A stretch of 64,000 bases of DNA, taken from contig JBEIHX010000005.1 in the NCBI GenBank assembly GCA_040381075.1, forward strand, positions 1 to 64,000, written 5' to 3'. Positions 50,737-58,756 of the stretch are shown here, piece after piece. Position numbers and translations under genes: made by a program. The stretch's first letter is position 1, and every line of letters starts with the position of its first letter. Origin of the DNA: JBEIHX01 sp040381075 (lineage in GTDB: Bacteria > Pseudomonadota > Alphaproteobacteria > Caulobacterales > Aquidulcibacteraceae). A model generated the notes under the pieces. The model did no database searches. It saw only the letters and a list, made by a program, of their open reading frames with translations, and was not told the origin of the DNA.

Positions 50737-52524
50737 ATGACCATGCACGCAGCGCCTTACGTGCTCCCCGACGTCGACGCGCCGCCCGGCGCGACGCCGC
50801 CTGCGGAGATCACCGAGCAAGCCCAGGGCCGCGCCATTGACAGCCTGCAGCGATCGAAGCGGCGCGGGCTGCCCAAGGCCGATGCCCTCGCCCGGCGCGC
50901 CCTGCAGTGCCTGGAGGCGACCAATTATCCCGACGCGGTGCGCTTCGCCCTCAAGGCCACCGACGCCGACGCAGACAATCTCGTCGCCCTGATCGTCTGC
51001 GCGGTGGCGCTTGACCGGATGGGCGAACTCGCCCACGCGCTCGCCGTCTATGAGCGCGCCCTTGCAGTGGAACCGGCCAATCCGGATCTGGCCGCCCTGC
51101 TCGGCGACACGGCCCGCCGCATAGGTGAACCCGACCTGTCGGAAAAGTTCTATCGTGCGGCCGTCATGCTCGCCCCGCAGAACCCCGTCTACGCCAACAA
51201 TCTCGCCGGCGCCCTGCGCGACAACGGGCGCTACGAGGACGCCGTGGAGCTGCTGCGCAGCCATCTCTATGTTCATCCGGAAGCGCACGATCTGTGGAAC
51301 AACCTTGGGACTGTCCTGCACGAGAGCGGGCAGCCGGATCAGGCGCTGACATTCCTGGAGGAAGCGCTGCGGCTGCGCCCGACCTTCGCGCGCGCCCACC
51401 ACAACCTTGCGAGCGCGCTTGCCGATCTCGGCGAATGGGAGCGTTCGGTCACGGCCCTTGACACCGCCCTGTCGCTGGCGCCGGCGAACGCCGACGCGGT
51501 TGAAATGCGTCACGCCCGTGGTTTTGCGCTGTTCGCCGTGGGACGCCTCGAGGAGGCCTGGCAGGACTGGCGCGCGCGCTTTGATCCGGGCGTCAATCAG
51601 CCGACCCGGTTCGTGGCGCCATGGCCGCGGTGGGCAGGGGGCGACATCGCGGGCAAGCGCATCCTGGTCATGGGCGAACAGGGCCTCGGGGATGAGGTGA
51701 TGTTTCTGAACGCCATGCCGGATCTGATCGATGCGGTTGGCGATGCAGGCAAGGCAGTGGTCGCCTGCGAGCCGCGGCTGGCATCACTCGTGGCGCGCTC
51801 ATTCCCGTCAGCCGACGTGCTCCCGCACGCGACCAGGAAGACCCAGGGCGTTGTGATCCGCGGTCTGGCGAAGGCCGTCGAGCGGGACGCCTTTGATGTG
51901 TGGACGCCGATGGGGGAGGTTGCCGCGGCCTTCCGCAAGCAGGTCGGGGACTTCCCGGTGCGCCCGGCCTATCTGGTGGCAGACCCGGACAAGACGCAGG
52001 CATGGCGGCGCCGCCTCGCGGCTTTGGGCCCTGGGCCCAAGGTCGGCGTCATGTGGAAATCGTTGGTGATGTCGGCCAAGCGTAAGCGCGCGTTTGCGCC
52101 CTTCATCCACTGGCGCGAGGTGCTGGCGACGCCGGGCTGCACCTTCGTGTCGCTGCAGTACGGCGACACGAGCGCGGAACGGGAGATCGCGCGCGATCAG
52201 TTTGGCGTTGACCTGCAGGTGTTTGACGACCTTGATCTGAAGGATGATCTGGAGGGAGTGGCCGCGCTGTGCGCCGCCCTCGACCTGCTGATCGCGCCGC
52301 CGAACGCCACCTCCAACATCGCCGCCGCGTGCGGCGCGCCGGTATGGATGGTCCAGCACGCCCAGGCCTGGCCGATGCTCGGCACCCCGGCCATGCCATG
52401 GTATCCAGGCGTGCGCGTGTTCGCCGGCGCGCGCATCGGCCTGTGGGAAGAGCTTTACGCCGAGGTTGCAGCCGCGCTGCGCGCCCGCATCACGCAGGTC
52501 AGCGACCTCGCAGCGGCAGTCTGA
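50737..52524 (+). CDS. flmG: TPR-containing glycosyltransferase, FlmG-like
   Basis: FlmG in Caulobacter is a TPR-glycosyltransferase that adds pseudaminic acid to flagellins in the cytoplasm. This 595-aa protein has five to six TPRs at about 55-270 (for example ALVICAVALDRMGELAHALA, NPDLAALLGDTARRIGEPDL, HDLWNNLGTVLHESGQPDQA), followed by a GT domain from about 300 (LVMGEQGLGDEVMFLNAMPD and GVMWKSLVMSAKRKRAFAPF; near the end LDLLIAPPNATSNIAAACGA). The ATG at 50737 is preferred to the TTG at 50692. Position opposite flbT-flaF supports the flagellar role. Confidence 0.85.
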   Translation: MTMHAAPYVLPDVDAPPGATPPAEITEQAQGRAIDSLQRSKRRGLPKADALARRALQCLEATNYPDAVRFALKATDADADNLVALIVCAVALDRMGELAHALAVYERALAVEPANPDLAALLGDTARRIGEPDLSEKFYRAAVMLAPQNPVYANNLAGALRDNGRYEDAVELLRSHLYVHPEAHDLWNNLGTVLHESGQPDQALTFLEEALRLRPTFARAHHNLASALADLGEWERSVTALDTALSLAPANADAVEMRHARGFALFAVGRLEEAWQDWRARFDPGVNQPTRFVAPWPRWAGGDIAGKRILVMGEQGLGDEVMFLNAMPDLIDAVGDAGKAVVACEPRLASLVARSFPSADVLPHATRKTQGVVIRGLAKAVERDAFDVWTPMGEVAAAFRKQVGDFPVRPAYLVADPDKTQAWRRRLAALGPGPKVGVMWKSLVMSAKRKRAFAPFIHWREVLATPGCTFVSLQYGDTSAEREIARDQFGVDLQVFDDLDLKDDLEGVAALCAALDLLIAPPNATSNIAAACGAPVWMVQHAQAWPMLGTPAMPWYPGVRVFAGARIGLWEELYAEVAAALRARITQVSDLAAAV

Positions 52525-52559
52525 AAGGCGCCGGTCGCAGCAGCCGGCTGATCTTCCTG

Positions 52560-53591
52560 CTATTGCCCGTGCTGGTGTCGCCCCTGCTGCTGTTGCCGTT
52601 GCTGCTGTTGCTGCTGTTGCTGCTGTTGCTGCAACTGCTGCAGCGCAGCGGTGCGGTCACGCGATTGCTGGCGCGTCTGCTCTGCGCGGATGCGCCGGCG
52701 CTCGCTGCGGTCGATGTCCTGCGGCGTGGCCCCGGGACGGCCCTTGGCGACACGCACCTCAACCTCAAGCGCTCCTTCCTCGCCGCCCTTGAATACGCCG
52801 CGTGACGGCGGCGCATCGGCGTAATCGCGCCCGACGGCGGCCGCGACATGTCGTTCACCGGCGAGGATATCATTGGTCGGATCAAATCCGATCCATCCAA
52901 AGGTCGGAAGGTAGCACTCCGCCCAGGCGTGGCTCGCATCCGGCGAGGATCGCTCCGCGTCGTTCTTCTCATGATAGAGATAACCGGACACATAGCGCGC
53001 CGGGATTGCCCAGGACCGGGCGGCGGCGATCATCACGTGGGCGAAATCCTGGCAAACGCCTTCGCGCCGCGCCAGCGCCTGGTCGCTGGGAGAATCCCAG
53101 TCCGTGACGCCTGGCCTGTAGGCCAAAGCCCGGTAGATCGCGTCCTTCAGGCGGTAGAGGGCCACCAGCGGATCAGGGCCTGGATGATCCATCCCGTGCT
53201 CCGCCAGAAACGCGGCGAGATCCGCCGACAGGCGCACGTAATGCGATGGCGTCAGAAAATCGTGAAATTCAAGCTTGACCCGCTCGCCGCGCACCCGATC
53301 CCATTCGAGCTGCGAGGCCTGCGGCGGCGGCGGCTCGCCTGGCGCGGTCTCGACAAGCGCACGCACCTCGACGCTGAGCGTGTCGTGGCTCTCTGGCACG
53401 TCGAAGTGGTGGACCGTATTGCCGAGCCAGTCGACGTAGGAGAAAAGCCGCGCCTCGGGCTCCGTCCTGAGCTGAAAGGCCAGCAGGCGCTGACGCAGGC
53501 CCGACCGCGGCTGTTTGCGCACCTCCGTCACGCTCTCGCGCACGGACGCGGTGTAGACGTGGCGGGTCAGGTGATAAATGTCGATCAGCAT
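52560..53591 (-). CDS. transglutaminase-like cysteine protease/peptidase with a poly-Gln tail
   Basis: A 343-aa protein starting at MLIDIYHLTRHVYTASVRES (ATG 53591), typical of the bacterial transglutaminase-like N-terminal domain. The catalytic Cys is in REGVCQDFAHVMIAAARSW, His in DASHAWAECYLP and Asp in GFDPTND, so the triad is complete. The last 40 residues are low complexity, with an 11-Gln run, an earlier Gln cluster and Arg/Gln spacing (52584-52640). It is third gene after CP-ATP-grasp and alpha-E, 7 bases after the latter, forming the amidoligase-type cluster. Confidence 0.88.
   Translation of the reverse strand: MLIDIYHLTRHVYTASVRESVTEVRKQPRSGLRQRLLAFQLRTEPEARLFSYVDWLGNTVHHFDVPESHDTLSVEVRALVETAPGEPPPPQASQLEWDRVRGERVKLEFHDFLTPSHYVRLSADLAAFLAEHGMDHPGPDPLVALYRLKDAIYRALAYRPGVTDWDSPSDQALARREGVCQDFAHVMIAAARSWAIPARYVSGYLYHEKNDAERSSPDASHAWAECYLPTFGWIGFDPTNDILAGERHVAAAVGRDYADAPPSRGVFKGGEEGALEVEVRVAKGRPGATPQDIDRSERRRIRAEQTRQQSRDRTAALQQLQQQQQQQQQQQRQQQQGRHQHGQ
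52584..52640. repeat. CTG/TTG array encoding a poly-Gln tail
   Basis: On the minus strand the codons are CAG and CAA in an approximate CAG-CAG-CAA period of nine bases, giving 4 Gln, Arg, 11 Gln, Leu, 2 Gln at the transglutaminase C-terminus. It is the only trinucleotide-type array in the window. Confidence 0.9.
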
Positions 53592-53598
53592 GGCCCTG

Positions 53599-54621
53599 TC
53601 ACGCCGGAAGGCGTTCCTCCAGCGGGTAGCGCACAAACGTCTCGCCGACCGCATCATTGATCGCGGCGCAGTCAGCTGCGATGGCGGCGAGAAAGGCATG
53701 CCCGTCGCGCGCCAGCACGTCCTCCACCGACCCGTAGTCCAGGCGTGCGCGCAGCCGCCCGGCGCGCTTCAGGCATGACGCCACCCTGACCTCCGGGGCG
53801 CCGCGGCCGACATGGCGCACATGCTCGTCGATCGCGCGCGCCGCGAAACGCACGGAACGCGGAAAATCCGGATCGAACACAAGGAACTCGGCGACCAGCT
53901 CCTGCCTGAAGTCGGACGTGTGCGCGCGCAGGAACGGCTCCAGCGCGCAGGACAGGCGCAACAGCACGATGCGCGCGTACTCATCGATCGCCGGCGCGCC
54001 CGCTCCCGGCGCCCAGGCGCCAACACCCACAGCTTCCGACGGCCCGCCTGCGGGCGTCCCAACTGCGGGCGTCCCAACTCCGGGCGCCAGATGCAATTCG
54101 ATCAGACGGCTCATCAGCTGGGCGCGTTCAATGTGACGACCAAGCTTCAGCCAGCGCCAGCCTTCGCCGTGGCTCATGGTGGTGTCCATAAATCCGTCGA
54201 ACAGCCGGCAGTCAGAAATCGCCCGCTCGTAAAACCGCGCGGGCTCCCGGCGCCAGGCCTCCAGCGCATCGGCGCGCCCGACGCGCAGGTGAAGCCGGTT
54301 CAGGGTTTCCCAGGTTTCAGAAGAAATCTGATCACGGATCTGTCGGGCGTTCTCGCGCGCTGCGCCGAGCGCATAGAGCACAGAACTGGCCTCGACGCGT
54401 CCGAAGGTCAGTTCTTCCGCGTGCCCGAGAGCCTGGGTCACGTCCACGGGCGAGAAGGACACCGCCATGATCGCACGCTCTGCGGCGGCGCCGGCCTGCG
54501 CCCGGCCGGCTTCGTTGGCGCAGTCCAGTCCGATCGACAGCAGGCGGCACGAGTGTTCCGCCCGCTCCATATAACGGCCGATCCAGTACATCCCGTCGGC
54601 GACGCGCGAGAGCATGCTCAT
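53599..54621 (-). CDS. alpha-E domain protein
   Basis: A 340-aa all-helical protein of the DUF403/alpha-E family. MSMLSRVADGMYWIGRYMER is the family start, and the helix GRVEASSVLYALGAARENAR with ISSETWETLNRLHLRVGRAD, then ERAISDCRLFDGFMDTTMSH and GEGWRWLKLGRHIERAQLMS follow the known pattern. A Gly/Pro/Ala/Val-rich insertion near residues 195-225 comes from a 15-base array (54049-54087). The ATG 54621 overlaps the CP-ATP-grasp stop by 4 bases. Function is inferred only from clustering with an ATP-grasp. Confidence 0.9.
   Translation of the reverse strand: MSMLSRVADGMYWIGRYMERAEHSCRLLSIGLDCANEAGRAQAGAAAERAIMAVSFSPVDVTQALGHAEELTFGRVEASSVLYALGAARENARQIRDQISSETWETLNRLHLRVGRADALEAWRREPARFYERAISDCRLFDGFMDTTMSHGEGWRWLKLGRHIERAQLMSRLIELHLAPGVGTPAVGTPAGGPSEAVGVGAWAPGAGAPAIDEYARIVLLRLSCALEPFLRAHTSDFRQELVAEFLVFDPDFPRSVRFAARAIDEHVRHVGRGAPEVRVASCLKRAGRLRARLDYGSVEDVLARDGHAFLAAIAADCAAINDAVGETFVRYPLEERLPA
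54049..54087. repeat. 15-base repeat inside the alpha-E gene
   Basis: Two exact copies of tgcgggcgtcccaac and a third partial (tccgggcgc), in frame, encoding Val-Gly-Thr-Pro-Ala units in the insertion of the alpha-E protein. Confidence 0.85.
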
Positions 54622-56174
54622 GCCAACGCCTCCCGATCGCCCGCCATCACCCACGTATCCTTCGAACCGCCGCCCTGGCTGGAGTTGACGACCAGCGAGC
54701 CGCGGCGCAAGGCCACCCGTGTGAGCGCGCCGGGCGTGACCACAGTCTTGTCGCCAGCAATGATGTACGGGCGCAGATCGACATGGCGCGGTTCCACCCT
54801 GCCGTCGATCAGGCACGGCGCGGTCGACAGCTGGATGGTCGGCTGTGCGATGTAATTGTTCGGGTCCGCCTTCACCCGCTCGCCAAACGCCGCCCTCTCG
54901 GCGGCGCTCGCATGCGGACCGATCAGCATGCCGTAGCCGCCGCTCTCGCCCACAGCCTTGACGACCAGGCTGTCGAGGTTCGCAAGCACATGGGAAAGTT
55001 GGCTCTGTTCCCGGCAGAGATAGGTCTCGACGATCGGCAGGATGGCGTCTTCCCCGAGATAATAGCGGATGATTTGAGGGGTATATGCGTAGACGGCCTT
55101 GTCATCGGCCACGCCGCAGCCGGGCGCATTGGCGATCACCACATTGCCGGCCCGATAGGCGTTCATCAGCCCCGGCACGCCCAGGATGGAATCACGCCGG
55201 AACGTGACCGGATCGATGAAGTCATCGTCGATCCGGCGATAGATGACATCGACGCGCTGCAGCCCGGACGTGGTGCGCATGTAGATGATATTGTTGTGCG
55301 CGACGAGGTCGCGGCCCTCAACCAGGGGCGCGCCCATCAGGCGGGCGAGATAGGCGTGCTCGAAATACGCCGCGTTGAAAACGCCCGGGGTCAGCACCAC
55401 CACGACAGGATCGGGCTGGTAATCAGAGGCGAGCCCCTTGAGCATGCCCAGCAGCGCGTCAGGATACTGCTCGACGGGGCGGATGCGGGCCTGGCGGAAC
55501 AGCATCGGGAAGGCACGCTTCACCGCTTCGCGGTTGGCCAGCATGTAGGACACGCCGGACGGCACGCGCAGATTGTCCTCCAGCACGGCGTAGGCGCCGT
55601 CCTGACCGCGGATCAGATCGGTGCCGCAGACGTTGACATAGGCGCCCTTTGGAGCCCGCACGCCAAGCATTTCACGCCGGAAGTTCGGACAGGCGAGCAC
55701 GAGGTCGCGCGGCACCAGGCCGTCCTTGAGGATCTGCTGATCGTTGTAGAGATCATCCAGAAACAGGTTGAGCGCGTCGAGGCGCTGCTTCAGCCCGCTT
55801 TCCAGAACCAGCCATTCGCCGGCAGGCACGATACGCGGGATGACGTCGGTGGGGATGATCCGCTCCGTGGCTTCCGCCTGACCGTAAACGGTGAAGGTGA
55901 TGCCTTGATAGAGAAAGCTCTGCTCTATCGACCGCTGCCGCTCGTTGAGTTCGTCAGGGGTCGACGCAACCAGCGCGTCGTACAGCGCCCGGTAGGCCGC
56001 GCGGGGCCGCCTGTCGCGGGCGAACATTTCATCGAACGCCGCCGCCAGCGGATAACCCGCCAGGGGGCCCTCGCCGGCCCCGTCCGCACGCACGCCGGCG
56101 ACCGACCCTGCGCCGTCGCCCGACGGGTCGCCCGGCAGGCCGGCCGTCTCGGACTGGGATGTCGCATCCGCCAT
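54618..56174 (-). CDS. circularly permuted type-2 ATP-grasp protein
   Basis: A 518-aa protein (ATG 56174). After a 30-residue low-complexity N-terminus it carries the DUF404/407 pattern: FDEMFARDRRPRAAYRALYD, FLYQGITFTVYGQAEATERI, ACPNFRREMLGVRAPKGAYV, LRVPSGVSYMLANREAVKRA, the VVLTPGVFNAAYFEHAYLAR block, GCGVADDKAVYAYTPQIIRY and the closing SSQGGGSKDTWVM. This family is an amidoligase-type ATP-grasp predicted to ligate amino acids or peptides. It is first in an operon with alpha-E and transglutaminase genes. Confidence 0.92.
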   Translation of the reverse strand: MADATSQSETAGLPGDPSGDGAGSVAGVRADGAGEGPLAGYPLAAAFDEMFARDRRPRAAYRALYDALVASTPDELNERQRSIEQSFLYQGITFTVYGQAEATERIIPTDVIPRIVPAGEWLVLESGLKQRLDALNLFLDDLYNDQQILKDGLVPRDLVLACPNFRREMLGVRAPKGAYVNVCGTDLIRGQDGAYAVLEDNLRVPSGVSYMLANREAVKRAFPMLFRQARIRPVEQYPDALLGMLKGLASDYQPDPVVVVLTPGVFNAAYFEHAYLARLMGAPLVEGRDLVAHNNIIYMRTTSGLQRVDVIYRRIDDDFIDPVTFRRDSILGVPGLMNAYRAGNVVIANAPGCGVADDKAVYAYTPQIIRYYLGEDAILPIVETYLCREQSQLSHVLANLDSLVVKAVGESGGYGMLIGPHASAAERAAFGERVKADPNNYIAQPTIQLSTAPCLIDGRVEPRHVDLRPYIIAGDKTVVTPGALTRVALRRGSLVVNSSQGGGSKDTWVMAGDREALA

Positions 56175-56505
56175 GGCTTCGGTGTGCGCCGCGTCGCGAC
56201 GCCCGGTCAATCCCCGCCTGGAGCCGGCGCCTGAAATTGAGGCGCCCGCCGGCGCCGCGGCGCAAGGGCCGAAGTCAGGCCCGGTCTGGCGCGACGCCGG
56301 CGCGAAGAACGATCGCCCCAGTCCGGCCGCACCCCGCCCCCGCCTGCCGACCGATCAGGCCCGCAGACGGGGGCGCGTGGCGCGCAGCGCACCTGACGCC
56401 TGGGTCGGCGCCCGGCCCAGACGCACACATCACCAGCCGCCGCCTGCGGGGGGATGGCCAGGCGCCGTGGGATTCGGGCACACTGACGCGAATCTGGAGG
56501 CAGGC
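56175..56505. other. divergent gap without recognised elements
   Basis: This 331-base region separates the CP-ATP-grasp gene (minus) and the monooxygenase gene (plus). I see no array, clear promoter or terminator, although divergent promoters must be here. The sequence is GC-rich, with frames open by composition only. Confidence 0.5.
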
Positions 56506-57699
56506 ATGCGCGTAGGCGTGGTGGGGTGCGGCATCGGCGGGATGGCGAGCGCGGCGATCCTGGCGCAGGACGGCGCCGAGGTCACCGTCTTCGAGCGGTT
56601 CAGCGCGCCCGCGCCCGTCGGCGCCGGGCTGCTGCTGCAGCCGTCCGGACTGTCCACGCTCGCCCGCATGGACCTGATCGACCATGTCATCTCGCGTGGC
56701 GGCCCGGTCTTCCGGCTGCACGGGCGCACTGCGGACGGCGATACGGTGCTTGACCTGCGCTACGGTGAGTGGCGCCCGGAGGCCTTCGGTCTGGGCGTGC
56801 ACCGCGCCACGCTGTTTGACGCCCTGCTGCTCGGCATGGAGCGGGCGGATGTGGAGCTGGTGTGCTCCTGCGAGATCACAACGATCGACCAACCCGCGAA
56901 CCCAACGCTGATTGCCGGTGACGGACGCCGGTTCGGACCGTTTGATCTGGTCATTCTCGCCGACGGCCAGAGTTCCGCCCTGCGCACCCGACTGTTTCCC
57001 GAGGCGAAGGCGGACCTTTACCCCTGGGGGGCGTTGTGGACGACCCGGCCGGATCCCGAGGGGCGCTGGCGCGGCGGGCTCGCCCAGACCTATCGTGCGG
57101 GGCGCGAGATGATGGGCGTGCTGCCGATCGGCGACGCGCCGGGAACGGCCGGCGGTCGCGACAACGTCGCGGTGTTCTGGTCGCTTCGCAATGACCAGAT
57201 CACGGACTGGAGAAAGGCGGGATTGGATGTCTGGCGCGACAGGGTGCGCGCGCTGTGGCCGGAGGCCGCCGACCTGCTCGAGGGCGTCACGCATCCGGAA
57301 GACATGACCCACGCGGTCTACCGCCATGTGCGGGCGCGCCGCTGGGTCCGTGAACGGGTGGTGATGCTGGGCGACGCCGCCCATGGGACCAGCCCGCAAT
57401 TGGGCCAGGGCGCCAATCTCGCGCTCGGTGATGCCTCGGTGCTTGGCGACGCGCTTGACGAATGTGGCTCGCCCGATGCGGCGCTGGCGCTCTGGCAGGA
57501 GATGCGCAGGCCCTATGTGACGTGGACACAGGCGATGTCAGCGCTTCTGACGCCCGCCTTCCAGTCGGATGGCTGGTTCGCTCCGGGTCTGCGCGACCTC
57601 GCACTCGGACCCCTGTCGCGCGCGCCGGTCGCCGGCAAGCTGATGCTCAACACCCTGGTCGGCGCCGCGCGCCTGCCCAGCCTTGCCTCCAATCGCTGA
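56506..57699 (+). CDS. FAD-dependent monooxygenase (salicylate hydroxylase-like)
   Basis: A 397-aa class A flavoprotein monooxygenase. The ATG 56506 has GGAGG 5 bases upstream. FAD motifs are VGVVGCGIGGMASAAILAQD (GxGxxG at 7-12), GRRFGPFDLVILADGQSSAL (DG motif near 145) and GDAAHGTSPQLGQGANLALGD (GD motif near 287). The aromatic substrate is not evident. The 331-base divergent gap upstream likely contains its promoter. It might work with the nearby Rieske oxygenase, but there is no shared operon. Confidence 0.9.
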   Translation: MRVGVVGCGIGGMASAAILAQDGAEVTVFERFSAPAPVGAGLLLQPSGLSTLARMDLIDHVISRGGPVFRLHGRTADGDTVLDLRYGEWRPEAFGLGVHRATLFDALLLGMERADVELVCSCEITTIDQPANPTLIAGDGRRFGPFDLVILADGQSSALRTRLFPEAKADLYPWGALWTTRPDPEGRWRGGLAQTYRAGREMMGVLPIGDAPGTAGGRDNVAVFWSLRNDQITDWRKAGLDVWRDRVRALWPEAADLLEGVTHPEDMTHAVYRHVRARRWVRERVVMLGDAAHGTSPQLGQGANLALGDASVLGDALDECGSPDAALALWQEMRRPYVTWTQAMSALLTPAFQSDGWFAPGLRDLALGPLSRAPVAGKLMLNTLVGAARLPSLASNR

Positions 57700-57778
57700 T
57701 CCGCGGCGCTGATCAGGGGAGGGGATCATCGGCGCCGCGGGCTCGCGCCCCCCTGCCCTGACCTGCTATAGCCGTCGT

Positions 57779-58285
57779 ATGCGATCGCGATCCCATCTGC
57801 CCATCTGCGCCGGCCTGCTCGCCCTCCTCATCCTGGCATGCGGGCTCCCAGGCGGCCCCGCACGCGCTGGCGAACCGATCTATCGCCCCCGGCTGGATGA
57901 TCTCGCATGGCTCGCCGGATCCTGGGTGTCGAATGAAAATGGCGCCCGGGCGGAGGAGATGTGGATGGTCCCGGAAGGCGGCCTGATGGTGGGCGCCGGG
58001 CGCAGCGTCGGGCAGGCGCAGGTACGCTTCGAGTTCCTGCGCATATCGGCCTCCAATGGGGTATTGACGCTGTGGGCGAGCCCGCTCGGCCAACCGGCTA
58101 CACCGTTCCCCCTGACATCGATCACGAGCGATGAGGCGGTGTTTGAGAACCTCGCGCATGACGCGCCAAACGTCATTACCTACCGCAGCCTGGGCGCAGA
58201 CGCGATCGTCGTGATCGTTGAGGACATTGATCCCGACACCGGTGCGCGGCGCGGGTTCAGCACGTCCTACAGGCGCCAGCGCTAG
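57779..58285 (+). CDS. DUF6265 family exported protein
   Basis: A 168-aa protein with an N-terminal hydrophobic segment (AGLLALLILACGLPGG). A Cys at residue 21 gives a poor lipobox (ILAC), so it may be a lipoprotein or simply exported. The mature domain has LDDLAWLAGSWVSNENGARA, EEMWMVPEGGLMVGAGRSVG and QVRFEFLRI, the DUF6265 pattern, a beta-barrel of unknown role. It lies 79 bases after the monooxygenase on the same strand. Confidence 0.8.
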   Translation: MRSRSHLPICAGLLALLILACGLPGGPARAGEPIYRPRLDDLAWLAGSWVSNENGARAEEMWMVPEGGLMVGAGRSVGQAQVRFEFLRISASNGVLTLWASPLGQPATPFPLTSITSDEAVFENLAHDAPNVITYRSLGADAIVVIVEDIDPDTGARRGFSTSYRRQR

Positions 58286-58347
58286 GCTGTTGCGCAGCGC
58301 CGGCGGCCTCGCGGTCGCCGCGCCGTGCGCCCTGCATCATTGTCGCC

Positions 58348-58466
58348 CCATGTCGACCGGCGCCATGTCGACCGGCGCCATGTGGACGGGCGACCCTCTA
58401 CAGGCGACCGGCGACTGGCGCGCGCCCCCGACCGGGCGTCCCCGACCGGGCGCCCCCGACCGGGCG
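58348..58466. repeat. 15-base and 14-base tandem arrays before the Rieske gene
   Basis: Three copies of ccatgtcgaccggcg (58348-58392, last degenerate) and, after 32 bases, three copies of cccccgaccgggcg (58425-58466). Both contain gaccggcg/gaccgggcg, so they may share an ancestor. The rest of the gap 58286-58756 shows nothing gene-like. Confidence 0.9.
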
Positions 58467-58756
58467 CTGACGCGCGCTGGCGCTCTCGATGGCGCAGGCG
58501 CGAAGGCTGACGCCAGGGGCGCGCGGAGCGTGCGGTGGCGCGCGTGGGCGGAGCGGCGCGCCGGGAGCGGTCTGGCCCGGCGGCGGAACGCTGGACCAAA
58601 CGCCGGCCACCGCAGGCTGTGATCCATGCAACGGGCGCGCAGGAGCGGCTGCGATTCCGCCGACGGCAGGCCAGGCGGGCCGCAATTGGGGGCTCCCCAT
58701 CGGCCGGCGTTTCCACCATACTCCGCGCGCACGCAGCTGAAGGGGAGCGATTGAGC

